Shown: one piece after another, positions 1 to 8,739 of the stretch
Numbering within the stretch: position 1 is the first letter of the stretch
How the letters are laid out: the number at the start of each line of letters is the position of its first letter
Assembly: GCA_050173345.1 (NCBI GenBank)
Contig: JBFXKW010000002.1
Location: 566,200-630,199, forward strand
Length of the DNA: 64,000 bases
Direction of reading: 5' to 3'
DNA from: SHWC01 sp050173345
GTDB lineage: Bacteria > Pseudomonadota > Alphaproteobacteria > UBA828
Made by a program: the position numbers and the translations under genes
The notes under the pieces: model-generated
What the model was told of the DNA's origin: nothing
Seen by the model: only the letters and a program-made list of their open reading frames with translations
The model's database searches: none

Positions 1-1920
1 GATGTTGGAGGAAACCTCCTGGGTGCCGCTGGCCGCCTGCTGCACGTTGCCGGCGATCTCCTTGGTCACGGCGCCCTGCTCCTCGACCGCAGCGGCGATC
101 GCCGACACGATCGAGTTCACCTCGGCGATCGTCTCGCCGATCGCCTTGATCGTCTCGACCGATTGCGCGGTGGCATCCTGAATGGCGCCGATCTGCCCAG
201 AGATGTCTTCCGTGGCCTTCGCGGTCTGCGTGGCGAGCGACTTGACCTCCGAAGCGACCACGGCGAATCCCTTGCCGGCCTCGCCGGCGCGCGCCGCCTC
301 GATCGTCGCGTTCAGGGCCAGCAGATTGGTCTGCCCCGCGATGTCGTTGATCAGGCTGATGACATCGCCGATCTTCTGCGCGGCCTCAGCCAGACCGGAG
401 ACCATCCGATTGGAGCGGCTCGCCTCCTCCACCGCCTTCTGGGTGATCGCGGCCGATTGCGCCGCTTGACGCCCGATCTCGTGGACGGAGGCCGAAAGCT
501 CTTCCGCGGCCGAGGCCACGGTCTGGACATTGGCCGACGCCTGCTCGGAAGCCGCGGCGACGGCGGCCGACTGGTGCGTCGTCTGCTCGGCGCTGGTGCT
601 GAGCGACTGCGACGAGGTCTGAAGCTCGCCTGCCGCGGCAGCCATCGCTTCGATCGCCTCGGCGCTTTTCGCATCGAACTCGCTGATCATCGCTTCGATC
701 TTGCGCTGGCGCGCTGCTTCGGCCTCGCGCTTCGTCGCCTGCTCGGCCTCGAGCTCGGCGTTGCGGATCATGTTCTCCTTGAACACCTGCACCGCCTTCG
801 CCATCGCGCCGATCTCGTCGCGCCGGCCGAGCCCGACGATCTCGGTCGTGCGGTCACCGCCGGCGAGCGCGTCCATCGCCCGGGTCATGCCGGCGAGCGG
901 CCGTGTGATGCTGCGGATGACCAGGAAGCCGAGCACGATGGTGACAGCGATCAGCCCGATGCTGACGGCGAGGTTGACGACGAGCGCGCTCCACGCTTCG
1001 TCGGCAACCGCCTCGGCCCGCCCGCTGAGCTCCTGCGCCATGCGGTCCTCGACCTGCTTCAGGAGGTCGATCCGCGCGGTCGTCATCTTGTACCAGTACG
1101 AGCCATCGGCGCCGCTCAACGCACCGCCGGCGCCGGCCTCGATCGCAAGCGCACGCATGCGCTCGACTTCGCCGATCGACTCGCCGACCACCGTGCGCAC
1201 GAAGAACTCCTTGACGACCTCCGGCGCATAGAAATTGTAGAGGCTGAAATAGGTCTCCTGCTCGGCGAGTACCGCCATGAACCGGCGATAGGCGGCCACC
1301 TCGAACGTTCCCGAGGCGAAGGCCGGTGCCGCGGTCGCGCGCTCCTGGCCGGCGCGCTCCTTGGCGTTCATGAAGTTGACGTAGGACAGCCCGGCGGTCG
1401 CCAGCGCCTGGTGGTCCATCGAACGGACGATCATGCGCGCGGCCCTCAACAGCTTGCCGATCGTTTCGTCGAAATATTGGTTTGACGCTGCCGCCTTGAT
1501 GCGCTGCCCGGATATTTCGCCACGCTTGCCGTCGAGCTCGCCAACCGCGCCGCTTGCTTCGCCGAGCAGCGCCGCGAAATCGGCAGCCGCGTCGGTCTCG
1601 CCCGCGCGGCGCACCGCTTGCTCATAGCGGTGGCGCGCCTCGTCCGTGCGCGCCTGCTGCACCGGCATCTCGTCGACGAGCTGCGTGCCGCCACTGCCGA
1701 GATAGACGGCCGAGACGCCGCGTTCTCGCTGCAGTTCGTGAGCCACCCCGCTGATCTCCACCGTCAGCGCCGTCATGTCGACGACCTGCTCCATTTTTTG
1801 GGCGGTCTCCAGCTCTTCCGATACCTTGAGGAACTCCACCACCGCCAACACCACCGTCGGGATCAGGACGGCGAGCAGGATGCGGACACCGATCTTGGTG
1901 TTCCTGAAAAAGCTCAGCAT
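1..1920 (-). CDS. methyl-accepting chemotaxis protein with NIT sensor domain (3' end outside window)
   Basis: The frame is open from an ATG at 1920 to the window edge, 640 codons without a stop, so the C-terminus is missing. AAGGAATCATC precedes the ATG. Seen in order: transmembrane helix 1 (about residues 12-32), a long periplasmic region containing HELQRERGVSAVYLGSGG, which is the signature of the nitrate/nitrite-sensing NIT domain, helix 2 (about 317-340), a HAMP linker, then the cytoplasmic coiled-coil with the hairpin tip around DVISLINDIAGQTNLLALNA. NIT domains sense nitrate/nitrite or related ligands in characterised proteins; the ligand here is not known. The protein should cluster at the pole with CheA/CheW. 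No che genes are visible beside it, so it is a dispersed receptor. Confidence 0.95.
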   Translation of the reverse strand, partial: MLSFFRNTKIGVRILLAVLIPTVVLAVVEFLKVSEELETAQKMEQVVDMTALTVEISGVAHELQRERGVSAVYLGSGGTQLVDEMPVQQARTDEARHRYEQAVRRAGETDAAADFAALLGEASGAVGELDGKRGEISGQRIKAAASNQYFDETIGKLLRAARMIVRSMDHQALATAGLSYVNFMNAKERAGQERATAAPAFASGTFEVAAYRRFMAVLAEQETYFSLYNFYAPEVVKEFFVRTVVGESIGEVERMRALAIEAGAGGALSGADGSYWYKMTTARIDLLKQVEDRMAQELSGRAEAVADEAWSALVVNLAVSIGLIAVTIVLGFLVIRSITRPLAGMTRAMDALAGGDRTTEIVGLGRRDEIGAMAKAVQVFKENMIRNAELEAEQATKREAEAARQRKIEAMISEFDAKSAEAIEAMAAAAGELQTSSQSLSTSAEQTTHQSAAVAAASEQASANVQTVASAAEELSASVHEIGRQAAQSAAITQKAVEEASRSNRMVSGLAEAAQKIGDVISLINDIAGQTNLLALNATIEAARAGEAGKGFAVVASEVKSLATQTAKATEDISGQIGAIQDATAQSVETIKAIGETIAEVNSIVSAIAAAVEEQGAVTKEIAGNVQQAASGTQEVSSNI

Positions 1921-1989
1921 GATGATTCCTTTTGGGACGAGCCGAAGCAGACGCGCTCGGCGCAGGGATAGCCACCGCGGCCAGCTTAG

Positions 1990-2030
1990 GCCGCAGGCGT
2001 AAAACCTCTCTTAATGAGGGGGTATGCGGC
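1990..2030. promoter_or_regulatory. nested inverted repeat upstream of the chemoreceptor
   Basis: An outer arm GCCGCA (1990-1995) pairs with TGCGGC (2025-2030), enclosing an inner CCTC (2005-2008)/GAGG (2016-2019). It lies in the leader of the minus-strand chemoreceptor and beyond the 3' end of the minus-strand gene at 2146-2712. It could be a weak terminator for that gene or a leader structure. There is no U-tract, so the role is undecided. Confidence 0.3.
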
Positions 2031-2145
2031 GTGCCGTAGGCGGCACACCGGACCATCGAAAGCCGGGTGGTTCCCGCTGCCGCGTGGTGCCCTGGACGGC
2101 AGCGCGGCCCGATCTATCGGGTGGTGCGAGACGCCTGGAGGCCGG

Positions 2146-2712
2146 TCACCTGACCTCGATGTAGAAGACCGCCCACGGCCAGCGCGTCTCGTCCTCGGCC
2201 GTGACCGGCGCGCCGTCGGGCTTGGCATAGACCAGCCAGAGCGGCCCGAACTGCCCGATACCGAGCGGCTCGCCATTGCGCTCCATCGCCAGAATCCATT
2301 CATAGGCGTCGAGATCGGCGCGCGTGAGCTCCTTGGCGTAGGCGTCGAGCGCAAGCACCTTGATGTTGTCGCCCATGAACCCGGCGGCGACGAGCACGTC
2401 CTTCAGCCGCGGCCCGCTGAAGCGATCCTGTTCCGGCCGCTCGGCGTAGCTGACCGTGATGTCGTGCGTCCCGAGCGCTTCGAGCATCGCGGCGTCGAAG
2501 GCCGCCGCCTTCTCGAAGCGGACCTCGTGATAGGTGAAGAACTTGTCCACGCCCTCGTCATAGGGGGCGCGGTTGGTCTCGGTGATCGCGCCGGCGACGG
2601 TGAGCACCACCGGGCCGGCCGGGCGGTCCAGCGCCTCCGCCCGGGCGGCCATGAGCAACACGCCGAGCAACAGGGCCGCCAGCCACGCGGCCCGGCGCAC
2701 CGTCGGCATCAT
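2146..2712 (-). CDS. secreted molybdopterin-binding-fold protein
   Basis: 188 residues with an N-terminal signal peptide (hydrophobic stretch about 9-26, cleavage probably after AEA). The mature part resembles the small stand-alone oxidoreductase molybdopterin-binding domain proteins of Alphaproteobacteria (segments such as DRFSGPRLKDVL and EWILAMERNGEPLGIGQFGPLWLVY). I see no clear cofactor-ligating cysteine, so enzymatic activity is unproven. It follows the universal stress protein gene by 23 bp on the same strand and is probably cotranscribed with it. The second ATG (2709) is an equally good start. Confidence 0.75.
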   Translation of the reverse strand: MMPTVRRAAWLAALLLGVLLMAARAEALDRPAGPVVLTVAGAITETNRAPYDEGVDKFFTYHEVRFEKAAAFDAAMLEALGTHDITVSYAERPEQDRFSGPRLKDVLVAAGFMGDNIKVLALDAYAKELTRADLDAYEWILAMERNGEPLGIGQFGPLWLVYAKPDGAPVTAEDETRWPWAVFYIEVR

Positions 2713-2735
2713 CGCACGCCCGGGAGATGCGCCGC

Positions 2736-3566
2736 TCAGTGCGCCAGGAACACCGGCACCTTGCAGGCGGTGATGACCTTGCCGGTGGCGCCGCCGAGTC
2801 CGAGGAAGCGCAGCATGCCGGCGCTGCCATAGGCACCCATGACCAGGAGGTCGGCGCCCACGGAGGCGACATGCTCGAGCAGGGCGCGGCCGCGCGCGCG
2901 TGCAGAGCCCGAGCCGGCATCGAAGGTCGCCGTATGCGACTTGATGCCGTTGTGGTCGAGATAGCGCGTCACCAGCTCGGTCGGCGCGCGATCCTCCTCG
3001 CTGCCGACGCTGAGCACGGTGACGTCGCCGACCCCGCGCAGCACCGGCATCGCATAGCCGAGGGCGCGCGAGGACTGGGAGCTACCGTTCCAGGCGATCA
3101 GGGCGCGCTCCATCTTCTTGGGCTGCCAGGCAGGCGGCACGATCATCACCGGCCGCGCCGCCTCGTAGATCGAGGCGCTCACATAGGCGGGCTCGGGCTT
3201 CAGATCATCGACGCCGGGCCGGCCGACCACCACCAGGTCGGAGACGCGCCCGAACTCGACGACGAGCTCGGTCTCGTTGCCCTCGCGCTCGATGAAGCTC
3301 GCGCCGGGCTGCGAGCCGACCAGCCGCTCGAACGCCTGCTTGGCGCGCGTCGCACGCTCGACGACCTTGTTCTTGTTGTCCTCGATGATGAGCGCCACCG
3401 CGCCTTCCGCCATCGAGGCGGCGGCCAGGTTGCCGACCAGCGCCATGCCGTCCCGGACATGCAGAACGTCGGTCTGACCTTTGACCATGCTGGCGACCTG
3501 CCCCGCGGCGGCGACGGTCGCCTCCAGCGCCGGACCGCCATCCGCAACCGCGAGAACGCTCCTCAT
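2736..3566 (-). CDS. universal stress protein, tandem UspA domains
   Basis: 276 residues made of two Usp repeats. The first opens with MRSVLAVADGGPALEATVAAA. The second opens near IAWNGSSQSSRALGYAMPVL and ends with the nucleotide-binding type motif GADLLVMGAYGSAGMLRFLGLGGAT (G-x2-G-x9-G-S/T pattern, slightly modified). A strong ribosome site, GGGGAGG, lies 6 bases before the ATG. Tandem Usp proteins are cytoplasmic, ATP-binding stress factors in many bacteria. The gene heads a two-gene unit with the molybdopterin-fold protein. No sigma-EcfG promoter is visible in the roughly 150 bases upstream, unlike the stress genes at 20-26 kb. Confidence 0.9.
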   Translation of the reverse strand: MRSVLAVADGGPALEATVAAAGQVASMVKGQTDVLHVRDGMALVGNLAAASMAEGAVALIIEDNKNKVVERATRAKQAFERLVGSQPGASFIEREGNETELVVEFGRVSDLVVVGRPGVDDLKPEPAYVSASIYEAARPVMIVPPAWQPKKMERALIAWNGSSQSSRALGYAMPVLRGVGDVTVLSVGSEEDRAPTELVTRYLDHNGIKSHTATFDAGSGSARARGRALLEHVASVGADLLVMGAYGSAGMLRFLGLGGATGKVITACKVPVFLAH

Positions 3567-3714
3567 TTCAACCTCCCCGAATTCGTGTGTGGCGCTACTC
3601 TAGCAGGTGTTTCGCCGGCTGAAAGCGCGCAATAGCGCCTGCGCTCCGCCGGCGGGGAGCGGCGCGGTCGCCTCGCGCGCCCGCCCGGCGAGGGAGCGGA
3701 CGCGGCCGGCTCGC

Positions 3715-4620
3715 TCAGTGCGTCAGCAGGTCGTCGACCTTGGTGCCGTACCAGCCGGCCAGGCGCTTCTCCCAATAGCGGCTCTTGACCTGCCCGGTCA
3801 GCAGGCCGGGCGCGCCATTGCCGAGCGTACGGTCGTTGACCCGCGTGACGGGGAAAATGCCGCCGGCGGTCGATGAGATGAAAGCTTCGGGCGCCTCGAG
3901 CAGGTCTTCGGGGTCGAGGTCGGCGGCTTCGGCCTTGAGGCCCATGTCCTGCGCGAGGTCGAACACGGTGCGCCGCGTGATGCCCTCCAGCAGGTCCTCG
4001 CCCGGCGTCAGCAGGGTCTTGTCGCGCACGATCCAGATGTTGAAGCCGGGCCCCTCGGTCAGATGGCCGTCCATCGAGAGGAGGAGCGGCGCGTCGGCGC
4101 CGGCGTCGAGCGCCTCGAAGGTTCCCTTGGTCAGGTCCATCCGGTTGAAGTTCTTGGCCTTCTGGTTGATGGCCTCGCTTGGCGCCCGGCGCGTCTCGAC
4201 GATCTGGAGGTGCACGCCGGTCTCGATCCGATCGCGCGGCACGACCCAGTAATAGGGCACGGCGTAGGCGTAGAAGCCGTTCTCGCAGTCGCGCGGATCG
4301 CCGAGCGCCACGCCGCCCCTGTAGAGGCCGCGCGTGCCGCAGAAATAGACGCAGGAGTCGTCGAAGCCCGAGCGATCGACGCATTCGGCCAGGATGTGCC
4401 GCAGCTCGTCGCGGCTGACCGGCGGCTTGATCCGCACCGATTCGCAGGACGCCTCGAAGCGGTCGAGATGATCCTCGAGCCGGAAGAACTGGCGCTGCCA
4501 GACCGAGACCACGTCGAACACGATGTCGCTCTTGGTCACCACCGGGTCGACGATGGAGATCTTGGCCTCGGTGAGAGGCATGTACTCGCCCTGGAAATAG
4601 GCAATGCTCTGGCTCGCCAT
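3715..4620 (-). CDS. class IV aminotransferase (BCAT/D-amino acid transaminase family)
   Basis: 301 residues, the usual length for PLP fold-type IV aminotransferases. The family core is visible: SIVDPVVTKSDIVFDVVSVW near the N-terminus, KAKNFNRMDLTKG carrying the candidate PLP lysine, EGPGFNIWIV and EGITRRTVFDLA. The substrate loop differs from IlvE of E. coli, so I would not call it IlvE; branched-chain, D-amino acid and aromatic substrates are all possible. The start has GAGGAG 4 bases before the ATG. A TGTGATCACA palindrome lies 46 bases upstream, in the divergent gap it shares with the purine salvage pair. Confidence 0.85.
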   Translation of the reverse strand: MASQSIAYFQGEYMPLTEAKISIVDPVVTKSDIVFDVVSVWQRQFFRLEDHLDRFEASCESVRIKPPVSRDELRHILAECVDRSGFDDSCVYFCGTRGLYRGGVALGDPRDCENGFYAYAVPYYWVVPRDRIETGVHLQIVETRRAPSEAINQKAKNFNRMDLTKGTFEALDAGADAPLLLSMDGHLTEGPGFNIWIVRDKTLLTPGEDLLEGITRRTVFDLAQDMGLKAEAADLDPEDLLEAPEAFISSTAGGIFPVTRVNDRTLGNGAPGLLTGQVKSRYWEKRLAGWYGTKVDDLLTH

Positions 4621-4665
4621 GACGCTCCTCGCTTGCGAGAATTGCTTGATGGCGGAGCCTATCGG

Positions 4666-4677
4666 CTGTGATCACAG
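4666..4677. promoter_or_regulatory. 12-bp palindrome CTGTGATCACAG, operator candidate
   Basis: A perfect palindrome in the divergent gap between the class IV aminotransferase and the hypoxanthine phosphoribosyltransferase genes. The inner ten bases recur exactly at 30933-30942 in another divergent gap. This resembles a binding site for a dimeric regulator; the regulator is unknown. Confidence 0.35.
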
Positions 4678-4824
4678 AAGATCAAGGCCCGGCTTGCGGT
4701 CCGGGCGGCGTTTCCGCCACGCAAGGGAAACGCGGCGTCGGCAACGAAGCGCTTCCTTTAGATGCCGGAGACCGCTACATCCTGGCTTGGGGGCCGCGCC
4801 GAGAACGCGGCCGGATCGGCTGCC

Positions 4825-5394
4825 ATGGCGGAACCGGGGCGAAACCAGGCCGAGGACGTGCGACCGCTGTTCGGCGAGCACGAGATCGCCGCGCGGGTGG
4901 ACGCGATGGCGGCCTCGATCGCCGTGGATTTCGCGGACCCGTTCCTCGTCATGGTCGCGCTCAAGGGCGCCTTCGTCTTTGCGGCCGACCTGGTCCGCGC
5001 GCTCAGCCGCCACGGCCGCCAGCCCGAAGTCTCCTTTCTGCGGCTGTCGAGCTATGCCGATTCGATGCGTTCGTCCGGCGAGGTCCGGGTCCTCGGCGAG
5101 GCGCCGCGAGACGTGGCCGGGCAGCGCGTTCTGCTCATCGACGACATTCTCGATACCGGCCGCACCCTGCAGCGCGCCCGCAGCCTCCTGCACGAGGCCG
5201 GCGCCGCCGAGGTGCGGCTCTGCGTCCTGCTCGACAAGCCGGCGCGCCGCGAGGTCGACGTCGCGGCCGACTATATCGGCTTTCCGATCGACGACCTCTT
5301 CGTCGTCGGCTACGGCCTCGACTATGCCGAGCGTTTTCGCACCCTGCCCTATATCGGCACGCTTGCCGCTGGCGGCGGCACGGAGCCGGGTTGA
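4825..5394 (+). CDS. hpt: hypoxanthine phosphoribosyltransferase
   Basis: 189 residues from the ATG at 4825. The in-frame ATG at 4762 would add 21 residues not seen in the family, so I prefer the later start, which puts LFGEHEIAARVDAM at the usual N-terminal position. Type I phosphoribosyltransferase motifs are present: the LKGAFVFAADLVRAL loop and the PRPP-binding VLLIDDILDTGRTL. The enzyme converts hypoxanthine (and often guanine) plus PRPP to IMP/GMP in the cytoplasm. Its stop TGA lies inside the TTGA that starts the adenine deaminase gene, so the two are translationally coupled and form a salvage route adenine to hypoxanthine to IMP. Confidence 0.9.
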   Translation: MAEPGRNQAEDVRPLFGEHEIAARVDAMAASIAVDFADPFLVMVALKGAFVFAADLVRALSRHGRQPEVSFLRLSSYADSMRSSGEVRVLGEAPRDVAGQRVLLIDDILDTGRTLQRARSLLHEAGAAEVRLCVLLDKPARREVDVAADYIGFPIDDLFVVGYGLDYAERFRTLPYIGTLAAGGGTEPG

Positions 5395-6413
5395 GCGCCG
5401 CCGACCTGCGCCGCTACATTTCCGGCCTGCCCAAAGCCGAGCTTCACCTGCACATCGAAGGCACGCTCGAGCCCGAGATGCTGTTCGAGCTCGCCGCGCG
5501 CAACGGCGTGGCGCTGCCCTACCCCTCGATCGAAGCGGCGCGCGCCGCCTATGACTTCGGCGACCTCCAGGATTTCCTGAACATCTACTATCGCGGCACG
5601 GCGGCGCTCCGGACCGCGGCCGACTTCTACGACCTCACCACCGCCTACCTGACGCGCGCGGCGCGGGACGGCGTGCTGCACGCCGAAGTCTTCTTCGACC
5701 CCCAGGCCCATGCGCGGCGCGGCGTGCCGATCGAAGCGGTGATCGAGGGGATCGACGGCGCGCTCAGGGACGGGCGCGCGCGGCACGGCGTCACGAGCCG
5801 GCTGATCCTCTGCTTCCTGCGCGACCTGGATGCGAGCGAGGCGGACGCCGCGCTCTCCGCCGCGCTGCCTTATCGCGACAGGATCGTCGCCGTCGGCCTC
5901 GATTCGGCGGAGGTCGGCTACCCGCCGGCGAAGTTCGCGGCGGTGTTCGAGCGCGCCCGCTCCGAAGGCTTCCTCACCGTCGCCCATGCCGGCGAGGAGG
6001 GGCCGCCCGACTATGTCCGCCAGGCGCTCGACCTGCTCAAGGTCAGCCGCATCGACCACGGCGTCCGCGCCGTCGAGGATGCGGCGCTGGTCGCGCGCCT
6101 GGTCGAAAGCCGCGTGCCGCTCACGGTCTGCCCGCTCTCGAACCTGCGGCTGCGCGTGGTCGACGACCTGGCGTACCATCCGCTGCGCCGCATGCTCGAC
6201 CACGGCATCGTCGCCACGGTCAATTCGGACGATCCGGCCTATTTCGGCGGCTATGTGAACGACAACTTCCTGGCCGCGCAGCAGGCGCTCAAACTCGACC
6301 GCGGGCACCTCGCGACGCTCGCGCGCAACTCGTTCGAGGCGGCGTTCCTCGACCGCGCCGGGAAGGACGCGCTGATCGCCCGCCTGGATGCCTACGTAGC
6401 GAATGAACGTTAG
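5391..6413 (+). CDS. adenine deaminase (ADA-fold family)
   Basis: 340 residues from a TTG start overlapping the stop of hpt (TTGA). The PKAELHLHIEGTLEPE opening holds the metal pair His19/His21. HAGEEGPPDYVRQALDLL carries His199 and the catalytic Glu202, and NSDDPAYFGGYV carries Asp280/Asp281. HAGEEGPP, RIDHGVR and DDPAYFGGYV are features I associate with the adenine deaminase branch typified by Pseudomonas enzymes rather than adenosine deaminase. The reaction would be adenine plus water to hypoxanthine and ammonia. Adenosine deaminase remains the alternative. The 3' end overlaps the convergent patatin gene by 4 bp. Confidence 0.87.
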   Translation: MSAADLRRYISGLPKAELHLHIEGTLEPEMLFELAARNGVALPYPSIEAARAAYDFGDLQDFLNIYYRGTAALRTAADFYDLTTAYLTRAARDGVLHAEVFFDPQAHARRGVPIEAVIEGIDGALRDGRARHGVTSRLILCFLRDLDASEADAALSAALPYRDRIVAVGLDSAEVGYPPAKFAAVFERARSEGFLTVAHAGEEGPPDYVRQALDLLKVSRIDHGVRAVEDAALVARLVESRVPLTVCPLSNLRLRVVDDLAYHPLRRMLDHGIVATVNSDDPAYFGGYVNDNFLAAQQALKLDRGHLATLARNSFEAAFLDRAGKDALIARLDAYVANER

Positions 6414-7594
6414 AGCGGGTGCTCGGGCACGGGCAGCTTGCCCGGCACGGCGTCGCGTCCGAGCACATGGCGCCGCATGGCGGCGTCGGTCAGCGCATAG
6501 CCCCAATTGATCAGCCGCCCCTGCTCCTCGTCGGTGAAGCGGTTGAGGCGGGTCCGGATGCCGGCCATCGAGCGGGTGATCGCGTCGTCATGGACGATCG
6601 GCGGCGGCAGCCCCGCCGTCTCCAGCCCGTAATGGTCGATCTCGGTCGCGATCCCCCAATAGGCGCCGCCGCGCACGCCCCTGACGAAATCGTCGACCAG
6701 CTTGCGTTTGCGCAGCGCCCGGCTCTGCTCGATGGTGATGTCGAGCGTGCGCATGGTGCGCGCGACCTGGCTGCGCCGCAGGCAACGGCCGCGCTCCTCC
6801 AGCTTGAGCTTGGCGCCGGCATCGCTGACCAGCACGGTCGGGTAGCGGTTCCAGACGCGCTCGAGGCCCATATTGTCGTAGATGCCGCCATCGCCGAGCA
6901 GCATGGTGGTGCGCAGGTTCACATGGTCGTACAGGTCGGCACCCTCGAAGCGGCTCCACTGCCCGGCCTCCAGCCTGAGCGCGAGCGGCACGAGGAGCGG
7001 CGGAAACGCGCTCGACGCCGCGACCGCGGTGGCAAGCGGAATCGCCGGCGTCCTCACCTCGCCGAGCCGATACTCCGCCATGTAGGGCTGCGAGAAGCGG
7101 ACGCTGACGCCGGTCTGCAGATTGGTGGCGTAGAGCGTGAAGCGCGGGCCTTCGCTTGGCTTGGGTAGGTCTTGCAGGGTCGCGCCGTCGAACAGCCGCG
7201 CATCGTAGACATCGCGCAGCAGCTCGACCGGGCTGGTGAACGGGTTGAGCCAGCCCTTGAGGATGGCGCCGATATCGACCGTCCGCGAACAGAAACGCCG
7301 GAGCGGCTCGACCACCTCGCGTTGCAGGTGGGCGGCGTGCCCTTCCCCGTCGAACCCCAGCCTCGACCAGCGCAACCCGAGCAGGCCGGCGGCGATCGAG
7401 CCGCCGGAGACGCTGGTGATCTCGCTGAGCCGGCCGAGATGGCCGAGCTCGTTGAGGCGGATCAGACTCCCCAAGTGAAACAGCGTAGCGCGAAAGCCGC
7501 CGCCCGAGAGGGCAAGGCCGATGCCCGCCGCCTGCTCCGGCGCGCCCGCCGCCTGCGCCAGCGTCGATTCCGTTGTCACCCGGGCCTCCCCCAC
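6410..7594 (-). CDS. patatin-like phospholipase
   Basis: 394 residues. The patatin oxyanion motif GIGLALSGGGFRATLFHLG (about 24-42) is followed by the nucleophile elbow TSVSGGSIAAG (Ser63) and the dyad aspartate in LLGDGGIYDNMG. There is no signal peptide or membrane helix, so it is probably a cytosolic serine lipid acyl hydrolase. It stands alone: it converges on adenine deaminase and diverges from a Gfo/Idh/MocA gene across a gap that contains a large inverted repeat. Confidence 0.88.
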   Translation of the reverse strand: MGEARVTTESTLAQAAGAPEQAAGIGLALSGGGFRATLFHLGSLIRLNELGHLGRLSEITSVSGGSIAAGLLGLRWSRLGFDGEGHAAHLQREVVEPLRRFCSRTVDIGAILKGWLNPFTSPVELLRDVYDARLFDGATLQDLPKPSEGPRFTLYATNLQTGVSVRFSQPYMAEYRLGEVRTPAIPLATAVAASSAFPPLLVPLALRLEAGQWSRFEGADLYDHVNLRTTMLLGDGGIYDNMGLERVWNRYPTVLVSDAGAKLKLEERGRCLRRSQVARTMRTLDITIEQSRALRKRKLVDDFVRGVRGGAYWGIATEIDHYGLETAGLPPPIVHDDAITRSMAGIRTRLNRFTDEEQGRLINWGYALTDAAMRRHVLGRDAVPGKLPVPEHPL

Positions 7595-7611
7595 GGTTGG
7601 ATCATCTTATA

Positions 7612-7646
7612 CCAAGCCTCGATGAGTTGGACTCGTCGAGGCTTGG
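7612..7646. repeat. 35-bp inverted repeat in a divergent intergenic gap
   Basis: Two 16-base arms (7612-7627 and 7631-7646) pair around a 3-base centre TGG with one mismatch. The outer arm is CCAAGCCTCGATGAGT. It lies between the divergent starts of the patatin gene and the Gfo/Idh/MocA gene, so it is not a simple terminator. It may be a dispersed palindromic element or an operator. No second copy was noticed in the window. Confidence 0.6.
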
Positions 7647-7724
7647 GTGGCCTCGAAGATGTGACAGGCCGTGCGGCCTCTCTGTATGTTAAGCGCAAGC
7701 ATGAGAGAGGGGGACGGCGGGACC

Positions 7725-8723
7725 ATGATTGGCGTCGCGATCATCGGCCTCGGTTGGTGGGGCAAGAAGCTTTCGCAATCCATCGCGCAGAGCCGGACCA
7801 TACGGGTCGTCCGCGGCGTCGATCCGAACGGCAGGGCGACCGCCGGCTTCGCCGATTCTTGCGGCTTCCCGATCGGCGCGCGCTATGACGAGGTGCTGGC
7901 CGACCCGGCGGTCGATGCCGTCGTGCTGGCGACGCCGCATGCCTTGCACGCCCGGCAGATCGAGCAGGCGGTCGCTGCCGGCAAGCACGTCTTCTGCGAG
8001 AAGCCGCTCGCGCTGAGCCGCGCCGGCGCCGCGCGCAGCGTCGCGCTCTGCCGCGAGCGCAGCCTCGTGCTCGGCATCGGCCATGAGCGGCGCTATGAGG
8101 GGCCGGTCGTCGAGATGCTGAAGGCCGCGAAATCGGGCGAGCTCGGCACCCTGCTGGAGCTCGAGGCCAATTTCAGCCACGACAAGTTCCTCGCTTTGCC
8201 GCGCGACAGTTGGCGCTTCACGCCGGAGAACGCGCCGGCCGGCGGCATGACCGCGACCGGCGTCCATATCTTCGACCTGGCCGCCGCGCTGTTCGGCGAG
8301 GGCGCGGACGCGCGCACCACCAACCGCGCCATGGCCTCGGACTTCGCGACCGGCGACACGAGCTGCGCCTTCGTGCGCTACCGGAGCGGTGCGGTCGCCT
8401 ATGTCGCCGCCATGCTGGCGACGCCCTTCATCGGCCGCGTCGCGCTGTTCGGCAGCGAGGGCTGGACCGAGATTCGCGACAAGTCCCATGTCGAGGCACC
8501 GCAGGGCTGGAGCGTGACGCGCTGCCGCAAGGGCGGCTGGCCGGAAACCAGCGACGCGCCGCCCGGCGAGCCGGTGCGCGCCAACCTCGAAGCCTTTGCC
8601 GCCGCCATCGAAGGCAAGGCGCCCTACCCGATCCCGGCCGAGGAGATGATCGCGAACGCCGCCGTCATGGAGGCGGTGATTCGCTCGGCCGAGACCGGCA
8701 GGCTGGAGCCGGTCCCCGGCTGA
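7725..8723 (+). CDS. Gfo/Idh/MocA family NAD(P)-dependent oxidoreductase
   Basis: 332 residues from the ATG at 7725; GAGAGGGGG lies 10-20 bases upstream, and starting here puts the Rossmann motif MIGVAIIGLGWWGKK at the very N-terminus as is usual. The family lysine-proline motif HVFCEKPLALS is present, and GGMTATGVHIFDLAAALFG fits the catalytic-domain His/Asp region. Such enzymes oxidise or reduce sugars, inositols or related polyols; the substrate cannot be read from sequence. It is a single gene that converges on the acetamidase, with a weak 6-bp hairpin (8726-8748) between the two ends. Confidence 0.87.
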   Translation: MIGVAIIGLGWWGKKLSQSIAQSRTIRVVRGVDPNGRATAGFADSCGFPIGARYDEVLADPAVDAVVLATPHALHARQIEQAVAAGKHVFCEKPLALSRAGAARSVALCRERSLVLGIGHERRYEGPVVEMLKAAKSGELGTLLELEANFSHDKFLALPRDSWRFTPENAPAGGMTATGVHIFDLAAALFGEGADARTTNRAMASDFATGDTSCAFVRYRSGAVAYVAAMLATPFIGRVALFGSEGWTEIRDKSHVEAPQGWSVTRCRKGGWPETSDAPPGEPVRANLEAFAAAIEGKAPYPIPAEEMIANAAVMEAVIRSAETGRLEPVPG

Positions 8724-8739
8724 TTCTCCTACGGCGCCG

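Noticed and set aside
4668..6413. A 581-codon frame that would fuse a long N-terminal part to adenine deaminase
   Set aside because: The N-terminal part is an out-of-frame read of hpt, which has clear PRPP-binding motifs. The TTG at 5391 gives a normal-length deaminase.
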